Positions 22,881-31,534 of a stretch of 64,000 nucleotides of DNA are shown one piece after another. The notes below the pieces were generated by a model. That model was not told the DNA's origin. It did not search any database and saw only the letters and a list, made by a program, of their open reading frames with translations. Every line of letters begins with the position of its first letter. Position 1 is the first letter of the stretch. The position numbers and the translations under genes are program-made. This stretch comes from Pterobdella sp. o SKG-2022 (Eukaryota > Annelida > Clitellata > Hirudinida > Piscicolidae). The DNA lies in the NCBI GenBank assembly GCA_964035795.1, contig OZ038320.1:12064118-12128117 (forward strand). The letters run 5' to 3'.

Positions 22881-23690
22881 GGAGAAAAAGGATATAGAGT
22901 AAAACAAAAAATTTCAACTTTTTCAATTGCAAAGATCTGCTATTCAATTAAGAAATATACCGTGAAAAGCTCAAAATACCTCAAAAAAAATATTTTTTCG
23001 GTTTTTTTTATTGCAATTTTAAAAATTGATTTTAAACTTTAAATAAAATTTTTACAAAATTTAAAAAATTTTTTGTATATTCAAACTTTATTTTTCTTAA
23101 ATTTATTTTTTTTTTGAAATTTGGTGATCAATTGGAAAAATTTTTTAATCAAATGCTATGATTTTGTGCGCAATTGCCAAGATTTGGAAGTCAATTGCTA
23201 AGATTTTGAATTGAAAAACCTTATATTTCTGTATCTTGATTGAAGAAGCCCGATGTTGGAAGAATGTACAGGTTAATAAGGTGGGCGTGTTACGATCTTT
23301 TTGTAATTTCATAATTTGTAGTTCTGTTTTTTTTTTAGTTGGAGATTGTTATAAGTGTAAATAAGAAATAGTTTTTGAAGTATGTTTGGGTGTTTCTATC
23401 TAATCTTAATGTTGTATTATTGTTGATGACGCTTGTATTGTGTTTTTTAATCAGGCTGGTTTTTTGAATGATTCCAATATGAATGTCGTGAGATTAAATT
23501 AGTTCAGTGAGTTCTGTTAATTTATTTTGAATTGAGTCTATGTTTGTAATATGATAAGAAGTGCTGTTTTTGATGAAGTGGCTGTTGTTAATGGTGGATG
23601 GATTGAGAAAGGTTGAGGTAATAAAGGATAAAGATGATTTATCTAAAGAAGACGAGAATAATTTATTATTTTTGAATGAAGGTTGAGTGA

Positions 23691-24439
23691 AAGTTTTGTT
23701 TGATGATGATTTTTAGTGAATGTTTCCAAAAAATTTTTTTAGTAGTAGAGTACTAAGTACTTGATGAGGGCAGAATACAGTCTTTTTGGGGTTTTATAGT
23801 TGAGGACAGAGATGATGATCCAGATATATTTTTTAAAAGGAAGAAAGCCTTCCAACCTTTGTCTGGCCTGGAGCTTTTAGAGATTTTTCTGCTAGTTTTT
23901 ACCTTGACTTTGGCAATTTATTTCAAATTTAAGTTAATTTCAATTTTTTTGTATGTTTTCAATCTGTGTGCTTATTTTAATGACCGTAGCAACAGTATCA
24001 TTCTAACACCATGTGACTCTGTCTAGTCGGTTCTTTTTTTTAAACACAGACTGTATCAGTTGATTCCAATGACTCTGTTTAAATGACTCCAACAAGCTTT
24101 AGCACACATTCCAATTTCCTAAAAAGAAATTATCTCTTAACTGGCCTTAAATTCATCTTTGATTGAAGTTTCTTGCAAGCTCAAGTTTCCAAACTTATTC
24201 CGAACATTTAACCTCTTAGAACGCCCCTGAACACCTTGTTCAGAAGGCGTATGTCCACGTCCGGCTACTGGTCTTGACAGTATTCTGACCACAACCAAAC
24301 TTATCATCTGAGTGAAACCCATATCTTCATTCTAATAGAAGTCTTCGTCGTTGCCTACCTTCTTGTAGTAGTCCGCCAGAAATAGCTTACTGCTATCTTT
24401 GTAATCAATTGCATCAGTAACTTTACCACTAATCTCAAC
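23691..24439. other. Unassigned, no gene supported
   Basis: May hold the decayed 5' end of the minus-strand LINE on its left side and the decayed start of the next plus-strand LINE on its right. A 61-codon minus-strand frame at 24137-24322 has no recognisable domain. Confidence 0.4.
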
Positions 24440-26983
24440 TTTTTTTTCTTTCTTTCTCCTGGATTTTGGACTATCTAACATATCCAACACCATAAAACCA
24501 CTCCACATTATAACAATATACAGACCACATAGTTCCTCGTTAAACACTTTTGTTGAAGATTTCAGCCAACTCATTGACATCCAGATGAAAGAATATACCG
24601 ACATTATCATCTGTGGTGATTTTAATGCATCTGATTCTTCTCACAAGCTGAGCATTGATGAAAGGCTGTCACAGAAACTTGGTGAGCATTCTCTGATCCA
24701 ACAAACTAAAACCTCAACACATGAAAAAAGTCATATACTTGACCTTCTCATTTCAAAAAAACACCAAAAGATAGTGCAAAAAATATCTGTTACACCAACC
24801 TGTTTTACTGACCATCATCTCTCCTTTTTTCAATAACAATACCACCTCCAATGAAGAGTATGCCATTCTTCTCAACAACACAATAGTCACCCTTCTTGAC
24901 AATCAAACTCCCATCCGTACAAAAACAATCAGGCAGTCACCCTTTCAACGATATCAACTGTCACAAAAAGCAATTAAAGCCAGACGTTTTAGGAGGAAGA
25001 TGGATAAAATATGTTTTAAGACCTTGCACATTGATGACAAATCTGCCTATGACGAGGCTAAAAACAAAGCAAGATCTTTGATTATGTAGGCTAGAGTTGA
25101 ATCCATCAAAGATGAATTAGAAAATTCTAAAAATCCACGAATGTTATGGAAAAAACTGAATAGTCTCCTCCATTGCCAAAAACGCCAGCACAGTAATGAT
25201 GACGACTGCGCTGCTATCGTACGATCTTTCAACTCTTTCTTTCTCGAGAAAGTTGAAATAGCCCATAATAACATAGAATCTCGTTGAAATAATTATAAAT
25301 TAACAAAAAGTGCAAATAATTCTTTTAGATTAAACTCAAACTCTATAATAAGTAGTTTTGATGCAATCACTCCATCTGATGTCGAGAAAATTAGGAAAAA
25401 GTAGTGTAAAGAAACCTCTCCACTTGACCCCTTTCCACGCCAAGTTTTTAACCATTGTACCAAACCACTTTCTACAGCAATAACCAAACTTATAAACATG
25501 TCTTTTCAAGAAGGACATTTTCCGAGCATCTAAAAAACGGCCCAAATCACCCCACTTCTAAAAAACCCAACCTCGACCCCACTGTTTCAGCGCATTTTAG
25601 ACCAATATCAAACTTATCTACAATTTCTAAAATAGTCGACAGAGCTACCCTAATACAACTTAAATCCCACATCACTAACAATCACAACTTTCCAAGCTTC
25701 CAATCTGCTTATCGCTCTAATCATTCAACCGAGACCGCAATTCTCCACGTTCATGATGAAGTTTACGTAGGCTGCGACAAGAAAAAAGCTTCTATCCTAA
25801 CATCACTTGACCTATCTGCAGCATTTGACACCATTGATCGCAGAATTTTACTTGAGCGCCTTAGTCGTGAGTTTGGGATAGAAAGTCAAGCACTCAAATG
25901 GTTAGAATCATATCTCACGGGGAGAAAGCAGTTTGTAAAACTTGGCGTTCATAGTTCTTCCACGGTTACCATTGAACATAGTGTTTGACAAGGATCCGTT
26001 CTTGGACCACTCCTCTTCACTACTTACATATCCCCCATTTCCAACATTTTCAATAATTTCAACTTAACCCATCACCAATATGCAGATGACATACAAATCC
26101 TAATAAAAATAAACCCCCATAACCTTTCAAACTCCCTCGCCACTCTCACTGACTGCTTCAAAATGGTTGAAAGATGGTTTTTACTGAACAAACTTCAACT
26201 CAATACCTCAAAAACTGAAGTCATAAAAATTGGCACTCCACAACAACTGAATAAATTTTCAGCTCTTTCATCTATCAATTTTGGTTCCACTTCAATCGAC
26301 CTCATCAAAAAATTAAAAGTCCTCGGAATCACTATTGATGAGAAATTATCATTTGACTACCATATTACAACTGTCATTCGTTCTTGTAACCATCATCTTC
26401 GAGCTTTATCTCACATACGTCAATTCCTCACCAATGATATGGCTTCAACACTGGCTCGTTGTTTGGTTCTCAGCAGACTTGATTATTGTAATTCTCTTCT
26501 ATACAATATTACTAAACATCAACAAGAACGACTTTAGCGAATAATGAACAAAGCTGCCAAATATCACACTGCATCACTACCTTCATCACTCATCTAAAAA
26601 TTACCTCTCCCAACTTCATTGGCTTCCAGTTTACAATAGAATAATTTTTAAAATACCATTAATAACTTATAAAACTTATACCACATCCATTCTAGGATAT
26701 TTAACCAACCTCATCCAGAACAGACCCAACCCGAGGTTGCTTCGATCATCATCTGCCACACTCCTCATAAAAAATAGTACCACTAATAAAATATCCGAAC
26801 AAGGTTTCAGACATGCGTCTCCTGCTGTCTGGAACTCTCTACCATCTGAGATAAGAAACTCACCATCATTAGCCACCTTTAAGTCTCAACTCAAAATATA
26901 CCTCTTTAGACTATCTTTCAACAATACTTGACACGGGGTGCCTCAGTTGCTTTCTTTGGCGCTATATAAATAGTTTTTATTAT
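24440..26983 (+). mobile_element. CR1/L2-like LINE, endonuclease and RT, inactive
   Basis: The plus-strand frame reads IIICGDFNASD and TDHHLSFF (APE endonuclease end), then RT motifs HFRPISNL, QSAYRSNHSTETAI, DLSAAFDTIDRR, QGSVLGPLLF and YADDIQI (26079-26090). The C-terminal part has SRLDYCNSLLYN and WNSLPSEIR. At least five stops or frameshifts are seen, for example at the codon before QGSVLGP. The catalytic boxes are intact, so it is younger than its neighbours. The 3' end reads GGCGCTATATAAATAG then TTTTATTATTAT, matching the end of the LINE at 11281-13116. Confidence 0.9.
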
Positions 26984-26984
26984 T

Positions 26985-27500
26985 ATCTAGTTGGGTGAAT
27001 CTGTCTTTACCATCTGCATTTGACTTTTCAGACTCATCACTTGCTGCCATACCTATATGGTGGCAGCAACTCGTCTTAAGGTATGGCCATTGCTTTGCAA
27101 ACAGCTTCTGGCTCGAAAGTGGCTTTTCAAACCTGCAGAGGACTTGCACACCTTCCCACAATTGCCACATATATGAAACGATTTGGGGTTTGAGATGAAT
27201 GGATGAGTGAGAATATTAGAAATATGAACTTTTTCACGCCTTTTCATGGCACCTATATTTTTGCAGACTTTGCCACAAATATTGCTATGAGGCAATGGGG
27301 AACTAGAATTCTGACGAGTAGTTGGCACTGAGCTGACCTTCTCATGCTTGGCCGAAGAAACAAAAAGTCAATGGGACCTTAAATGACTCAGAAAACCCGC
27401 CCTGCTCAAACATGGTTTCCCCCATTGACCGCACGTTAGTTCTGTTACATGCTCAGTGATGTTTCCTTTCCGGCGATTGTGTTTAAACCTAGCGTGTTTC
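26985..27500 (-). mobile_element. LINE C-terminus with three C2H2-like fingers
   Basis: On the minus strand from about 27440: LTCGQWGKPCLSRAGFLSHL, then NICGKVCKNIGAMKRREKVH, then HICGNCGKVCKSSAGLKSHF. These are three degenerate Cys2His2-like units. Such CGK-C-xS-xxGL-xSH units are found at the C-terminus of several LINE polyproteins rather than in transcription factors. A stop follows the first. The tail runs into a short ATAATAATAA stretch at about 26985, where it meets the tail of the plus-strand LINE head-on. No RT is visible upstream. Confidence 0.6.
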
Positions 27501-27860
27501 CGTCTGCTTTCTTCAAAACGACCGGTTGCTTCAAAAATTACTTTTTTTCAAGTTAACCTGTTTTGCGCTTGTATTTTCCATGATTTAAAGTTTTAGCGGA
27601 AATTTGTTAGAGGTACATATAATTTGCTGTCAGATTACTGTATTTTGATGAGTCATCCACATACCTTTATATATCTAATATTATTGTTTGTCACTTACAT
27701 ATATTTTTTTTTCAAATTCAGTTTTAAGTTTTAACCAAAGATGTTAGTAGTACATTATTTGTCCTAAATTAAGCGTCAGATATTTAAATATTGACAACGT
27801 TTCCATAGAAGTCAGTAACGTTTTTAAATATTTTTACCTATACTTGATTATGTAATTTCG
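27501..27860. other. Unassigned AT-rich sequence
   Basis: No gene. It contains AAGCGTCAGATATT at about 27776, repeated in the same orientation at about 30175 on the far side of the piggyBac ORF. Confidence 0.5.
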
Positions 27861-27917
27861 TCTTACGAAAAGCTTCGTGGCCTAAAATAAACTCACAAGT
27901 GTTTTCATTTGAATATA
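27861..27917. mobile_element. Foldback MITE copy B, single arm
   Basis: CTTACGAAAAGCTTCGTG followed by AAAATAAACTC..AAGTGTTTTCATTTGAATA. This matches the right arm of copy C (44171-44311) across about 50 bases. The other arm is not seen, so it is a half-element. It is followed by a (TA)n run at about 27915-27932. Confidence 0.65.
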
Positions 27918-28111
27918 TATATATATATATAATAGAAGATTGAATATCATCTTTATTAAAAATCTTTCTAAGAATAGACACAAAAATAACTAAATACAAA
28001 ACTTCCGTCTAACCCAGGTAAACGCACTTGAGCGACGACGATGATAAAACTTTGATTCATAGCTAAAACTGACACGATAATTAACGAAACAGTCTTAGAA
28101 AAGAAAAACAT

Positions 28112-29794
28112 CTATTTATTATGAAATGTGTACCAGCAGTTTATATGAAGTGGTACTTGGCACATCTTACATTTGATTCTCGTTCGCTGATGGCAATGAG
28201 CACACCTGGCTTGGTTGCATGCTTCTTTCACATGATCCAGAGAATTATCCGTTCTAATCGATGGCAATACTTGCGATTTTCCAGTTGATGCACGTTTTTT
28301 TGAATGTTTATACTTTGCTAAATATATTTGCACAATATTTCTCCGAAATTCGCAGTATGTTATTTTTTGATTTTCTTGACTTTGATATAATTTCCACGAA
28401 TTTTGGCACGCAGCATCTAATCCAAAAGCAAACAATGGAAACCACCACTTTTTACCTCTAAAAGAAATTCTTTGGGAATTAACACTTTGATTGAAACTGT
28501 GAACTCCTCCCATATATGCATAATACATAGAAACCACTTTGGGGCAAGGTACGGTGATTTTTGTTTTTTTATTAGCGTTGTTAACTATCTTGGTGACATT
28601 TGAAATTGGATGGATTCCATGGGCATTTGAAGCAAAGTTTACAATTTTATCGTCATTCCATGCTACTACTGCAAGCTCTTCTGTTGTAGCCATAGACATT
28701 GAACCCCGCCCTTCTTTTTTCATATCTACGGAATTCTTTAAAACACGTTTATCTACACAATTTTCTTTTATTGCACCAGTGCCAAAATGACCCAACTCAG
28801 TTAGTTTTTCTAGCAAAGAAAATGATGTAAAAAAGTTATCAAAAAACAAATCATATGACTGAGATTTTGGTAAATTGGAAACGAGTTGCAAAACCACTGC
28901 TGCTCCTAAGCCATCTGATTCTTGTTGGGAATGCAAAACTGATTTTGGACCTTGATATGGGATGAATTGGGCTAGAAATCCTGAAGGTGTGCAAATTGAC
29001 CAAAGTTTATAACCAACATCATTCAATTTTCCATGAATATGTTGTTCTGTTTCATGCTCTCCATAGTATGAGACCATTGTTTCACCTATTGAACATTTTC
29101 CTGTATTTACTTTTTTGAAATTTTTGATAAAAGAATCATTTAATAATGAATAATATGTGGAAAGCTTAGCATATTTGTCATTCGAAGGTAATTGGGAATT
29201 ATCACACATGTGTAGGTATTTATGGATTTCTAAAAATCTATTTCTTGTCATAGCAGAAGAAACTAGATTATTATGAGTATCATTATTAACTTCCCAAAAC
29301 ATTCTGATATTTTTAGGACTAAGATAGCCAGTGAGAAGAAGAATTGCAATGTAAACTTTTATTTCTTCTTCAATCATACTTAGCTGATGATTGTGTTGCA
29401 TGGCATACTTATTAGACATTTCAACAATAAGAGTGATTATTTCATTATTGAAGACTGCTTCCCATGTATCTAACACGGTATGATTATCAGGATTAAAATC
29501 ATCAGATGTATTCAATACATGAGATAAATCTTTTTCAAATTTTTCAGTACATTTCCAGTTTCGACTCATCTTTACTTTTGGTAAAGGTTCAAGTTTTTCA
29601 TTTAATTTTAAAAAGCTGTTGAAAATTATTTCTGATTCTGCTCGTAGCTGAGTTGGAATAGCATGTTCTGAATTCTCTTCATCTTCACCATTAAACTCCT
29701 CATCAGTAATGTCGCCATCATCTGGTGGCAGCATAACAACAGACCTAAAATTAGTTGATTCTATATCTTTGACAGTATTATTTAAAAAATCCAT
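28112..29794 (-). CDS. piggyBac-like transposase-derived ORF, intact but degenerate
   Basis: Single 560-codon frame. The acidic N-terminus is followed by a DDE_Tnp_1_7-type core (YLSPKNIRMFWE, SAMTRNRFLEIHKYLHM, GYKLWSICTPSGFLAQF, YDLFFDNFFTSFSLL, VAWNDDKIVNFASNAHGI, RGKKWWFPLFAF) and a C-terminal Cys-rich finger (CAHC..CKMCQVPLHINC). Family members have IDETM and GGVDxxDQ. Here these read IGETM and GGVHSFNQ, so conserved acidic residues are lost, including the third catalytic Asp (D447 in the founding piggyBac); only the Asp of FFDNFFTS is clearly kept. A frame this long without stops amid decayed repeats suggests either recent loss of activity or a retained, domesticated role. I found no TTAA-flanked inverted ends. 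Confidence 0.85.
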   Translation of the reverse strand: MDFLNNTVKDIESTNFRSVVMLPPDDGDITDEEFNGEDEENSEHAIPTQLRAESEIIFNSFLKLNEKLEPLPKVKMSRNWKCTEKFEKDLSHVLNTSDDFNPDNHTVLDTWEAVFNNEIITLIVEMSNKYAMQHNHQLSMIEEEIKVYIAILLLTGYLSPKNIRMFWEVNNDTHNNLVSSAMTRNRFLEIHKYLHMCDNSQLPSNDKYAKLSTYYSLLNDSFIKNFKKVNTGKCSIGETMVSYYGEHETEQHIHGKLNDVGYKLWSICTPSGFLAQFIPYQGPKSVLHSQQESDGLGAAVVLQLVSNLPKSQSYDLFFDNFFTSFSLLEKLTELGHFGTGAIKENCVDKRVLKNSVDMKKEGRGSMSMATTEELAVVAWNDDKIVNFASNAHGIHPISNVTKIVNNANKKTKITVPCPKVVSMYYAYMGGVHSFNQSVNSQRISFRGKKWWFPLFAFGLDAACQNSWKLYQSQENQKITYCEFRRNIVQIYLAKYKHSKKRASTGKSQVLPSIRTDNSLDHVKEACNQARCAHCHQRTRIKCKMCQVPLHINCWYTFHNK

Positions 29795-30278
29795 TATTTA
29801 AAAGTTTTAATTGCGGAAAAAAAATTTCTATTAGTCGTTAAAATAGGCTGGAATCAAACTTTCGTATATCTATAAAATAACGCTGCAATAAAATACATTA
29901 AGTTCGCTTTGCTCAAATAAGCTTTATAAATTTGATTATTTTGAACTAAACATGAAAATTTTGTATTTATATATTTTGACTCAAAATGCTAACAAAACTG
30001 CAATAGTATTTTAATTCAAACTCATCAGCTAATTCATAGTTTTGAATTTTTAAAAATTGAATTGCTTGAAAATCATCTAAAAGTATTTAAGAGCAATTCA
30101 GACAAAAACTTATTCAAATTTATTTTGAATCGATTCACTTTTATACTCCAACAAAATTTAATTACTTAGCTTAAAGCGTCAGATATTATTCAAATTTCAA
30201 CGGCTCAGGCTGATAAATTTTTCAAAAATGAAAAAATTTGTTTTAAAAACTATGAAATAAATATTTTAGTTTAAAAAC
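29795..30278. other. Unassigned AT-rich sequence
   Basis: Upstream of the piggyBac ORF. No gene or promoter recognised. It includes the second copy of AAGCGTCAGATATT at about 30175. Confidence 0.5.
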
Positions 30279-30280
30279 TA

Positions 30281-31076
30281 CAGTAAACCTTTCATAAGTC
30301 GTATTCAAATGGGCCAAGCAAAAAAATTCGAGTTAGGCGAAGACAAACTTTATTCAACGAAACATGACCATCGTTAAGCAATAACAAGTTATTTAAACAC
30401 TATAATTACAAACTCAAACTATTGAGATACTGTAACCACAATAGTGTATTTTATTTACTGATAAAAATATTTAAAAAAGTAATTTTGAAACAACAGTGAG
30501 TTTCAGTGCATTTATTCAGTATATCAAAATTAATTTAAAACTGCAACAACATTGAATTTCATGAGTCATTCATTTAAAGTATTCGGTTAACTTTTTCTGC
30601 TTGAGATTGTTTTGACTTATTCCCAGAAGGACATCCTCACAATAATTTGTGACGTTTTCCATGGCATGGTTCTGCATCTGCAGGCCATATATTCGAAGTG
30701 TACAAAATGCTGAGTATGCATCTGCCTGTCTAACTTTTGGTTGCTTTTCATTTTCATTATCTTGGTCATTGTCACTAACATTCCCTGTCGTATTTTGAAC
30801 AGCATTGATTATCTCCTCATTTGTCATGATGGATGGAGTTGCTGCATTCTCATCAACAGCCAGATAGTCGTCAATCTGGCACACACTGTCACCATAAGCT
30901 AATGACAGCCGGACCCAAATGTTCCTGAAATAAGCAGTTGATATCTCTTCTTGTACTGTTTGGGTCAAATGGGCTTGCTCTGAAACCTTGAATCTAGTAT
31001 TTATGTAACAGTTTGCTATAGTTTGTGCTGTCACTTTCATCCAGGCTTTCTTCAAGGCAATGAAGGTATCTAATAT
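30281..31076 (-). mobile_element. pogo/Tigger-like transposon, 3' end
   Basis: The minus-strand frame 31055-30570 (with open sequence up to about 31076) gives DTFIALKKAWMKVTAQTIANCY, cited here as KAWMKVTAQTIANCY, and ends QKKLTEYFK. This is the C-terminal region of pogo/Tigger DDE transposases (AWxxVtxxTIxNC and a basic KLxxFF-like end). Left of it, 30281 starts CAGTAAACCTTTCATAAGTC, typical of pogo/Tigger terminal repeats, preceded by a TA target site. The catalytic part and the other end are missing beyond the TA microsatellite and the gap. Confidence 0.8.
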
Positions 31077-31084
31077 ATATTATA

Positions 31085-31145
<61 letters not shown>

Positions 31146-31151
31146 TATATA
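31071..31151. repeat. (TA)n microsatellite
   Basis: About 80 bases of nearly pure TA, cutting off the transposase relic to its left. It lies 125 bases before the assembly gap, and may have contributed to the assembly break. Confidence 0.9.
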
Positions 31152-31275
31152 CATTTATTTATTTATATATATATTGTAAAAAAATTAAAAAAACTGAAAT
31201 TTTCGAACGTCTGAATTAAGCAGGGTTAAATGCAAAAAAATCTACGTAAATGTACTAATAAATTTTGTCCGATAT

Positions 31276-31475
31276 NNNNNNNNNNNNNNNNNNNNNNNNN
31301 NNNNNNNNNNNNNNNNNNNNNNNNNNNNNNNNNNNNNNNNNNNNNNNNNNNNNNNNNNNNNNNNNNNNNNNNNNNNNNNNNNNNNNNNNNNNNNNNNNNN
31401 NNNNNNNNNNNNNNNNNNNNNNNNNNNNNNNNNNNNNNNNNNNNNNNNNNNNNNNNNNNNNNNNNNNNNNNNNNN
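31276..31475. other. Assembly gap (200 N)
   Basis: Exactly 200 unknown bases. The round number may be a placeholder, so the true distance between flanks is unknown. Open frames spanning it are artefacts. Confidence 0.98.
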
Positions 31476-31534
31476 CTAAATAAAGTTGTGCTAAGAGATC
31501 ATTTAAATGTAGTTTGTTTTCCAAAATTTGACAT

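Larger units (their letters stand above)
21304..23223 (-). mobile_element. IS630-Tc1-mariner-like element with long TIRs, composite
   Basis: Bounded by TA target duplications (21302-21303, 23224-23225). Termini are TAGGGTTTTTCAATTCAATTC at the left and its counterpart at the right. Terminal inverted repeats are long, about 290-300 bp: left 21304-21600, right 22925-23223. A second right-type terminus ends inside at 22245 with its own TA, so 21304-22245 is a complete non-autonomous unit. A transposase remnant lies between the inner and outer right ends. The repeats carry regularly spaced TTTGCAATTGA-like motifs at their ends, possible transposase-binding sites. The whole unit sits in the LINE at 19690-23690. 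Confidence 0.85.
19690..23690 (-). mobile_element. Jockey-like LINE split by a DNA transposon
   Basis: The minus strand from 23690 has the start of an APE-type endonuclease (NIDSIQNKLTELTELI, HDIHIGIIQKTSL, NLYILPTSGFF). It stops at 23226 and resumes at 21303 with TYLTSFKNSIIARDINAR and the rest of the domain. If 21304-23223 and one TA are ignored, the frame joins exactly as DTEI-IKTIT. A linker segment continues to about 19690 (WKILRLDKLAHEVENSSITY at about 20190). The RT is not seen, so the 3' part is lost. The expected catalytic Glu (IQE) is Lys (IQK). Same clade as the plus-strand copy at 15840-19420. Confidence 0.75.

Noticed and set aside
26995..27328. C2H2 zinc-finger transcription factor
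   Set aside because: The finger spacing and CGKxCKSxxGLxSH pattern fit LINE C-terminal fingers, there are stops, and it sits against a LINE tail.
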